DNA from: Syntrophomonadaceae bacterium
GTDB lineage: Bacteria > Bacillota > Ch66 > Ch109
Direction of reading: 5' to 3'
Assembly (NCBI GenBank): GCA_012512295.1
Contig: JAAZDI010000275.1
Location: forward strand, 1 to 6,317
Length of the DNA: 6,317 nucleotides
The notes under the pieces were generated by a model. That model saw only the letters and a list, made by a program, of their open reading frames with translations. It was not told the DNA's origin and searched no databases. The first letter of the stretch is position 1. Each line of letters opens with the position of its first letter. A program made the translations under genes and the position numbers. Shown in pieces: positions 1 to 4,189 of the stretch.

Positions 1-297
1 CCCATACACGGGTAGACCCTGTCTGACTTTTTCCTGCACGGCCGAAAATAGTTTAAATTTATCCATCAGCCTGCCAATCGTGGTGCTTTCCCCACCAGGA
101 ATGATCAAACCGTGCAAACCCTCAAGATCCTCTGGTTTCCGGACCTGCTTGCATTCACAGCCTAGTTTTTCCATCATGCGACAGTGCTCAATAAAGGCCC
201 CTTGCATAGCCAGAACACCAATCCGGATTGGTTGGTTGCCTGAAGCTGAGGTCGTATCTGATTTGGCTTTCGGTGGGTTATTACCAGACTCAAGCAT
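1..297 (-). CDS. pdxT: PdxT, glutaminase subunit of PLP synthase (N-terminal part, cut by window edge)
   Basis: This is the start of the class I glutamine amidotransferase that hydrolyses glutamine and passes ammonia to PdxS for pyridoxal 5'-phosphate synthesis in the cytoplasm. The 99 visible codons contain the family signatures IRIGVLAMQGAFIEH (residues 24-38), VRKPEDLE (52-59) and the oxyanion-loop motif IIPGGESTT (65-73). The frame leaves the window at PVYG, just before the expected GTCAG nucleophile motif, so the catalytic Cys, His and Glu cannot be checked. The ATG at 297 is the only plausible start; it adds about 22 polar residues before the usual first beta strand compared with B. subtilis PdxT. 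A GAGGG lies about 12 nt upstream, which is a long spacing. It follows pdxS on the same strand, the normal partner arrangement. Identity is secure; the exact start is less so. Confidence 0.93.
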   Translation of the reverse strand, partial: MLESGNNPPKAKSDTTSASGNQPIRIGVLAMQGAFIEHCRMMEKLGCECKQVRKPEDLEGLHGLIIPGGESTTIGRLMDKFKLFSAVQEKVRQGLPVYG

Positions 298-330
298 TTT
301 CCGGTTCTACCCTCTTTCATAAACAAATTC

Positions 331-357
331 AAAAGACCCCTGCTTCTATAAGCGGGG
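331..357 (-). terminator. Terminator-like hairpin between pdxS and pdxT
   Basis: Read on the minus strand, CCCC-GCTT (357-350) pairs with AAGC-GGGG (345-342 and 340-337) around a 4-nt loop, with one bulged A at 341. TCTTTT follows (336-331). This is the shape of a rho-independent terminator, though the bulge and the interrupted T-run make it weak. It lies downstream of the pdxS stop and upstream of the pdxT start, so it would trim rather than block expression of pdxT. Function is inferred from shape only. Confidence 0.4.
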
Positions 358-400
358 CTCCCTTGTTCAAATAATAAATACCAAAACACAGCATATCTTA

Positions 401-427
401 TACTCTACTCTTATTACTCTACTCTTA
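401..427. repeat. Short tandem direct repeat after pdxS
   Basis: The 13-mer TACTCTACTCTTA occurs at 401-413 and again at 415-427 (period 14), just downstream of the pdxS stop. It looks like a small tandem duplication in non-coding spacer. No function is evident. Confidence 0.6.
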
Positions 428-431
428 CACC

Positions 432-1316
432 CTACCAGCCGCGCTCCTGCATGCGATCAGACGGTCCCAAGGTGCTGATCTCGAGTCCAGGCATGGCTTC
501 GCCCAAGTCACGGGAAACTTCCGCTAAAATTTTGGGATCATTATAGTGAGTCGTCGCGGCGACGATTGCTTTGGCCCGAGCCACCGGGTCCTTCGATTTG
601 AAAATCCCGGAGCCGACAAACACGCCATCCGAACCTAACTGCATCATCAAAGCCGCATCAGCCGGGGTGGCAATGCCTCCAGCGGCAAAATTAACTACGG
701 GTAGTTTGCCGGTTTTCGCCACCTGCACCACCAAATCGTAGGGAGCAGCCATATTCTTAGCCGCGGTCATTAGTTCTTCTTCCGGCAGGTTTTGCAACCA
801 ACGAATCTCTCCCATTACGGCCCGCATATGCCGCACCGCTTCCACCACGTTGCCGGTGCCCGGTTCACCTTTAGTCCGAATCATCGCTGCCCCTTCACCA
901 ATTCGCCGCAATGCTTCCCCTAAGTTTTTCGCACCACACACAAAAGGTACCTTAAAGGCATGCTTATTGATGTGGTAGTTTTCATCCGCTGGGGTTAAGA
1001 CTTCACTCTCGTCGATATAGTCTACCCCCAGGGCCTCCAGGATTTGCGCCTCGACAAAATGACCTATTCTGACTTTCGCCATAACCGGGATGGTTACAGC
1101 GTCCATTATCCGCAGAATAACTGTTGGGTCAGCCATCCGGGCTACTCCCCCGGCCGCTCTGATGTCCGCTGGAACCCTTTCCAAAGCCATTACTGAACAG
1201 GCTCCGGCCTCTTCGGCAATTTTGGCCTGTTCGGGGGTAGTCACATCCATAATTACTCCGCCCTTAAGCATCTCAGCCAGACCTTTTTTGACTGTCCAAG
1301 TCCCTTTTTCCACCAT
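432..1316 (-). CDS. pdxS: PdxS, pyridoxal 5'-phosphate synthase lyase subunit
   Basis: PdxS condenses ribose 5-phosphate, glyceraldehyde 3-phosphate and ammonia (supplied by PdxT) into pyridoxal 5'-phosphate. In the known complex it forms a dodecameric core decorated by PdxT. The 294-residue product is full length for the family. It is a (beta/alpha)8 barrel with all catalytic landmarks at B. subtilis numbering: Asp24 (VIMDV), Lys81 (MAKVRIGH, Schiff base with the pentose) and Lys149 (RTKGEPGTG, second Schiff-base lysine). Phosphate-binding segments are at 150-155 and at GGIATPAD and FVGSGIF (213-239). The C-terminus DRMQERGW is also typical. The ATG at 1316 is preceded by a strong GGGGGGAG about 8 nt upstream. 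It lies 119 nt downstream of ruvB on the same strand and carries its own promoter candidate. Nothing is missing or broken. Confidence 0.98.
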   Translation of the reverse strand: MVEKGTWTVKKGLAEMLKGGVIMDVTTPEQAKIAEEAGACSVMALERVPADIRAAGGVARMADPTVILRIMDAVTIPVMAKVRIGHFVEAQILEALGVDYIDESEVLTPADENYHINKHAFKVPFVCGAKNLGEALRRIGEGAAMIRTKGEPGTGNVVEAVRHMRAVMGEIRWLQNLPEEELMTAAKNMAAPYDLVVQVAKTGKLPVVNFAAGGIATPADAALMMQLGSDGVFVGSGIFKSKDPVARAKAIVAATTHYNDPKILAEVSRDLGEAMPGLEISTLGPSDRMQERGW

Positions 1317-1375
1317 CTAGATTCTCCCCCCTGGGTCCTATCACACCCGCGATATAATTGTAAATTTGCGTTTAA

Positions 1376-1404
1376 ATTCTACTACATTCAACTGGTAAAC
1401 ACAA
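1376..1404 (-). promoter_or_regulatory. Candidate sigma-A promoter for pdxS-pdxT
   Basis: On the minus strand TTGTGT (1404-1399) is followed after exactly 17 nt by TAGAAT (1381-1376), a 5 of 6 match to the -10 consensus, about 60 nt upstream of the pdxS start. A second AT-rich -10-like TACAAT lies closer to the gene but has no matching -35. This would let the vitamin B6 genes be expressed independently of ruvCAB. Support is by motif only, with a weak -35. Confidence 0.4.
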
Positions 1405-1435
1405 GCGCTCCATCAGTCACTGGAGCCAGTTCCCC

Positions 1436-2425
1436 TTAGGTTAACCCAAGATGGGCCAGTCCCAATTCAGTAATTTTTCGACCACTGGGAGTCCGAATAA
1501 TAAAACCCGATTTTAGTAAATAAGGTTCCACTACATCCTGTAAAGTATCCACCTCTTCGTTAAGCGTGGCTGCCAAAGCTTCGATGCCAACTGGACCACC
1601 TTTATAAACCTGGATAATGGTTGTTAAAAAACGGAGATCCAATTCATCCAAACCAAGTGGATCAATTCCCTCTAAAACAAGACTCTTGGCTGCAATTTCT
1701 CGATTAATAAAACCATCACCCATTACCTCGGCATAATCTCGAACCCTCTTCAGCAATCGATTGGCAATCCGCGGGGTGCCTCTAGAGCGGCTGGCTATTT
1801 CCCTGGCGGCCAGGGGATCAATTGAGACCCCCAGAATACTACTGGAGCGCAGGACGATTTCTTGCAAATCCTCAACTGGATAAAAATCGAGGTGATATAA
1901 TAAGCCAAATCGCTCCCGCATAGGAGCGGAAACCAGGCCGGCTCGGGTCGTTGCCCCAACCAGGGTAAAAGGTTTTAAGGTGATCTTGACGGTTTTCGCG
2001 AAGACACCCTTGTCAACCACAAAATCTATTTGAAAGTCCTCCATCGCGGAGTACAGAAATTCTTCCACCGGACGGGGCAAACGGTGAATCTCATCAATGA
2101 ATAGAATATCCCCGGCCTGCAAATTGGTCAAGATCCCCATCAAATCTCCGCTCCGTTCGATGGCCGGACCGGACGAAGTAACCAGATTCCCTCCCATTTC
2201 ACGGCTAATAATGTGGGCCAACGTGGTCTTGCCCAGTCCAGGAGGACCGTACAAAAGTAAATGCTCCAAGGGTTCCCCCCGTTTTCGAGCTGCCTTTAAA
2301 GCGATCCCCAACCGCTTCTTTAGGGTTGGTTGCCCAATATAGTCCTCTAAGCGAACTGGTCTCAGTCTGACTTGCAGCAAATCCTCGATTTGTTCCTGAC
2401 CATCTAACAGCGTTAATCGGGGCAC
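1436..2425 (-). CDS. ruvB: RuvB, Holliday junction branch migration ATPase
   Basis: RuvB is the AAA+ motor that, as hexameric rings loaded by RuvA, pumps DNA through Holliday junctions during recombinational repair. The 329-residue product is of normal length. Visible landmarks are Walker A GPPGLGKT (60-67), Walker B LFIDEIH (108-114), SGPAIERSGDL (85-95), sensor 1 GATTRAG (157-163), the arginine finger in MRERFG (R170), sensor 2 GTPRIANRLL (216-225) and the C-terminal winged helix (about 256-329, with GGPVGIEALA and PYLLKSGFI). The start is GTG at 2425: an in-frame TGA lies three codons upstream, so no longer start exists. AGAGGG directly abuts the start codon and a G-run lies about 10 nt upstream. 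It ends the ruvC-ruvA-ruvB block. Sequence is fully canonical. Confidence 0.98.
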   Translation of the reverse strand: MPRLTLLDGQEQIEDLLQVRLRPVRLEDYIGQPTLKKRLGIALKAARKRGEPLEHLLLYGPPGLGKTTLAHIISREMGGNLVTSSGPAIERSGDLMGILTNLQAGDILFIDEIHRLPRPVEEFLYSAMEDFQIDFVVDKGVFAKTVKITLKPFTLVGATTRAGLVSAPMRERFGLLYHLDFYPVEDLQEIVLRSSSILGVSIDPLAAREIASRSRGTPRIANRLLKRVRDYAEVMGDGFINREIAAKSLVLEGIDPLGLDELDLRFLTTIIQVYKGGPVGIEALAATLNEEVDTLQDVVEPYLLKSGFIIRTPSGRKITELGLAHLGLT

Positions 2426-2442
2426 CCCTCTTCACCCCCCGT

Positions 2443-2499
2443 TTATTTTTCTAAATATTGCTTGCTAGCTTTTTTCCCTTTTTTCTTACTACCACCCAT
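2443..2499 (-). CDS. Possible 18-residue lysine-rich small ORF between ruvA and ruvB
   Basis: An ATG-started frame in the 123-nt ruvA-ruvB spacer would encode MGGSKKKGKKASKQYLEK, ending in TAA two nucleotides before the G-run upstream of ruvB. It has 7 lysines in 18 residues, a strongly basic N-terminal half and a C-terminal SKQYLEK. GTG and TTG codons lie a few codons upstream in frame after a TGA. No convincing Shine-Dalgarno precedes any of these starts, so translation would have to be weak or coupled to ruvA, whose stop lies 50 nt upstream. The position just before ruvB would suit translational coupling. It could equally be a chance frame in an A-rich spacer. Family is not recognised. Confidence 0.3.
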   Translation of the reverse strand: MGGSKKKGKKASKQYLEK

Positions 2500-2548
2500 G
2501 GCCGGCCACAACACTCAGGATGACTGAGGTAAGTCAACTTGTTTCTGG

Positions 2549-3277
2549 CTACTTTATAATCGGTTTTTCCTGTTTGCGATAAATTTCCGCCAGAATCTCC
2601 TCAACCCTCGTGAAATCTGACCGTTTCTCAAAAACCTGGTTTAACATCTTTTTGACTTCACTATTGGAATAACCTAACTGCTCCAGAATTTCCGTTGTCT
2701 GAGACCGCAACTGCTCCTGGAGCTGTTCCGGTGAGGTCGGATTAATCGAATTGGCTGCTGGAGTCTCAGAATCCCCGGTCAGCTTAACAGGCCCTATCTT
2801 TGCGGTTTCACCTTCTCGGGGGACCTCCATTGATTCTGTCACGGGCTGGGCGTAGATCTTTACTTTACCCATTAGACTAGCGACAATTTTCCGGGCGGTC
2901 CTCTCCCCCACATGTTTTAAGGTGCATAAAAAAGTCAGGTTATTCTCTTCAATCGCTTGCGCAACTTGCGGAATTGGGGCCGTCAACATCTTCAAGGCAC
3001 TCCCCACCCCAATTCCTTCAACCCGAATCAGCAGTTCAAAAAATTCCCTATGCTGCGGATTTTGAAACCCGACCAGCAGGGGTGAATGATTTCCTCCGCT
3101 GACGCCGCCCTCCATAAAACAAAGGGTATGCAGGGAAATCTCTTCGCCGATTGGATAGTGCTCCAGCGCCCGCCTTTCGGCAGCGGTCAGGCAAACCTCA
3201 TAGACTAAACCGCCCACTCGAAGATAAATCCCTCGATGACTGAACCCATCTATTGTTCCATAAATTCTGGCAATCAC
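2549..3277 (-). CDS. ruvA: RuvA, Holliday junction binding subunit (divergent, long)
   Basis: RuvA tetramers bind and flatten the Holliday junction and load RuvB. The three-domain layout is visible: an N-terminal OB fold (MIARIYGTI to LLVGF, 1-71), paired helix-hairpin-helix motifs (VEGIGVGSALKML 86-98 and LKHVGERTARKIV 120-132), and after a long linker a RuvB-contacting domain III (TTEILEQLGYSNSEVKKML, about 194-235). At 242 residues it is about 40 longer than usual; the excess is an insertion at 56-66 and a Ser/Pro/Glu-rich linker (about 141-190). The acidic pin region normally reading RED is MEGG here, and both hairpins lack the common PGVG/PK pattern. GTG at 3277 is the start, with AGAGG about 9 nt upstream overlapping the end of ruvC. 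The neighbours make the assignment firm despite divergence. Confidence 0.93.
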   Translation of the reverse strand: MIARIYGTIDGFSHRGIYLRVGGLVYEVCLTAAERRALEHYPIGEEISLHTLCFMEGGVSGGNHSPLLVGFQNPQHREFFELLIRVEGIGVGSALKMLTAPIPQVAQAIEENNLTFLCTLKHVGERTARKIVASLMGKVKIYAQPVTESMEVPREGETAKIGPVKLTGDSETPAANSINPTSPEQLQEQLRSQTTEILEQLGYSNSEVKKMLNQVFEKRSDFTRVEEILAEIYRKQEKPIIK

Positions 3278-3288
3278 TATTCAACCCT

Positions 3289-3783
3289 CTAATCTCTAAC
3301 ACTTAGTTCTCGTAAATGACATAAGGCAACCGCAATGGCATCGGCCACATGCTCAGAACTTGGTTCTTCCCGCAGGCCCAAGGTAACCCGGACCATGGCC
3401 TTGACCTGTTCTTTACTAGCCCGACCATTGCCGGTCAATGATTTCTTAACCCGGGCCGGGCTATAACTCATAACCGCTAATCCACAATTAGCCGCTGCTA
3501 AAAGACAAACTCCTCGAGCATGCCCCATCAGGATGGCCGTACTCGGGTTACGGTAGTCCGTAAATAAATCTTCCATGGCCATAACGGTCGGAGTCTTTGC
3601 CCGGATCACGGAAACCAGTTCGTCATAGATTTCCTTGAGTCGAAAGTTCAGTGGGACCTTTCGATTTGTCCGGATTAAGCCGCCTTCCTGTAAAACCGGC
3701 ACTCTCCCTGAGCCATTAATAATAGCGTATCCGGTATCCACCAGCCCTGGATCAATTCCTAAGATCAACCTATTTTCTGCCAC
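3289..3783 (-). CDS. ruvC: RuvC, Holliday junction resolvase (endonuclease)
   Basis: RuvC is the RNase H-fold, magnesium-dependent nuclease that cuts Holliday junctions symmetrically after RuvAB branch migration. The 164-residue product has normal length. Catalytic acids are D11 in LILGIDPG, E71 in AMEDLF, and H145 and D148 in SEHVADAIAVALCH. Where E. coli has Asp138 this protein has His, the arrangement known from Thermus thermophilus RuvC, so the site should be active. Other conserved features are the junction-contacting stretch NPSTAILMGHARG (79-91) and SPARVKKSLTGNGRASKEQV (108-127). It starts with GTG at 3783 behind GGAG about 9 nt upstream. It is the first recognisable gene of the ruv block, 11 nt ahead of ruvA. 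Confidence 0.97.
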   Translation of the reverse strand: MAENRLILGIDPGLVDTGYAIINGSGRVPVLQEGGLIRTNRKVPLNFRLKEIYDELVSVIRAKTPTVMAMEDLFTDYRNPSTAILMGHARGVCLLAAANCGLAVMSYSPARVKKSLTGNGRASKEQVKAMVRVTLGLREEPSSEHVADAIAVALCHLRELSVRD

Positions 3784-3872
3784 CCTGACTTCTCCTGTCC
3801 ATTATCTGTTACCTGAATAAGCAATTTCCATCTCCGTCTTCTACCTTCCTGGTCTCCCTTTTTCTTCGACAT
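3765..3872 (-). CDS. Possible 35-residue basic small ORF overlapping the ruvC start
   Basis: An ATG at 3872 opens a 35-codon frame on the ruv strand that ends with TGA at 3765, overlapping the first codons of ruvC in another frame. It begins MSKKKGDQEGRRRRWKLL and is very basic at the N-terminus. An AAAGGA lies 12 nt upstream, too far for good initiation. Such an overlap could act as a leader ORF coupled to ruvC, but length and composition are also compatible with chance. Family is not recognised. Confidence 0.2.
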   Translation of the reverse strand: MSKKKGDQEGRRRRWKLLIQVTDNGQEKSGWQKIG

Positions 3873-3951
3873 TGATGATTCGATTCCTTTATCTAAAGCA
3901 AAAGACTCCCCCTTTTATTAAGTATTAAGTAAGGGCTACCTTGTTTTCGCT

Positions 3952-4012
3952 TTCAGGTGGAATAGAATCGCCAGCTGAATCCCCGATGTTCAGCGAAGCT
4001 GAGCGAGTTCAC
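3952..4012 (+). repeat. Left copy of 61-bp double-hairpin repeat (inverted relative to 5903-5963)
   Basis: This 61-nt segment matches the reverse complement of 5903-5963 at 53 of 61 positions with no gaps, including an exact 21-nt core (about 3981-4001). It consists of a decayed hairpin (TTCAGGTGG 3952-3960 against CCAGCTGAA 3971-3979, one mismatch), the linker CCCCGAT, and a second hairpin (GTTCAGC-GAA-GCTGAGC, 3988-4004, one G-T pair). The hairpins are less perfect than in the right copy. It looks like a dispersed, structure-forming repeat or the end of a mobile unit; the type is not recognised. Confidence 0.85.
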
Positions 4013-4089
4013 CTTCATTGCAACGGAGTAGGACCGAATATAGCTGAAAGATCAAGCCAGTAGACTTTGGATAGGCACAGTCTAAGTAG

Positions 4090-4118
4090 TTGCTCCATAT
4101 AATGGGTTTGAATATAAG
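4090..4118 (+). promoter_or_regulatory. Candidate promoter for the LysM gene
   Basis: Two overlapping readings exist. A sigma-A-like pair is TTGCTC (4090-4095), 17 nt, TATAAG (4113-4118). Alternatively, CATATAAT (4096-4103) resembles the -10 of mother-cell sporulation sigma factors (sigma-E CATACAAT; sigma-K CATAnnnTA) with an AC dinucleotide 17 nt upstream, and also contains a perfect TATAAT. All are motif matches only. The distance to the GTG start (about 70-90 nt) leaves room for the hairpin leader. Confidence 0.25.
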
Positions 4119-4144
4119 TAGTAGGCAACTTTGGATTTACAATC

Positions 4145-4180
4145 TATTAATGCAGTTAACAACTGCTTCTTAATAAGGAG
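4145..4180 (+). promoter_or_regulatory. Leader hairpin abutting the LysM ribosome binding site
   Basis: TATTAA (4145-4150) pairs with TTAATA (4170-4175) and GCAGTT (4152-4157) with AACTGC (4161-4166) around the loop AAC, with a small internal loop between the two stems. The outer stem ends on the first base of the Shine-Dalgarno AAGGAG (4175-4180), which is 9 nt from the GTG at 4190. The ribosome binding site supports the start. The hairpin could tune access to it or stabilise the 5' end of the mRNA; that role is inference. Confidence 0.5.
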
Positions 4181-4189
4181 AGTGATCCT

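Larger units (their letters stand above)
3784..4189. other. 406-nt divergent intergenic region between ruvC and the LysM gene
   Basis: This stretch has no recognised gene. From left to right it holds the ruvC ribosome binding site, the possible small basic frame, a short direct repeat (TATTAAG twice, about 3917-3930), the left copy of a 61-bp double-hairpin repeat, plus-strand promoter candidates near 4090-4118, and a hairpin abutting the ribosome binding site of the LysM gene. Promoters for both divergent transcripts must lie here or further away. I see no convincing promoter for ruvC. Confidence 0.6.

Noticed and set aside
174..389. Minus-strand 71-codon frame overlapping the pdxT start
   Set aside because: It is out of frame with the clear PdxT signatures over the same bases and its translation shows no family pattern.
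1407..1426. Hairpin GCTCCA / TGGAGC downstream of ruvB as a terminator
   Set aside because: The stem is only 6 bp with an 8-nt loop, a competing ACTGG/CCAGT pairing exists, and the following GCTTGTGTTTACC is not a proper T-run.
2499..2508. Ten-base palindrome TGGCCGGCCA in the ruvA-ruvB spacer as an operator
   Set aside because: A single short GC palindrome with no partner site; expected by chance often enough.
2514..2528. CTCAG-GATGA-CTGAG inverted repeat after ruvA
   Set aside because: The 5-bp stem without a T-run is too weak to call as a terminator or operator.
3900..3960. Promoter for ruvC on the minus strand
   Set aside because: AT-rich -10-like strings such as TTAATA exist but none has an acceptable -35 at 16-18 nt.
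3917..4145. Riboswitch or CRISPR-like array upstream of the LysM gene
   Set aside because: There are no regularly spaced repeats and no riboswitch core motif that I recognise; the repeats found are the inverted 61-bp pair and a 7-nt tandem.
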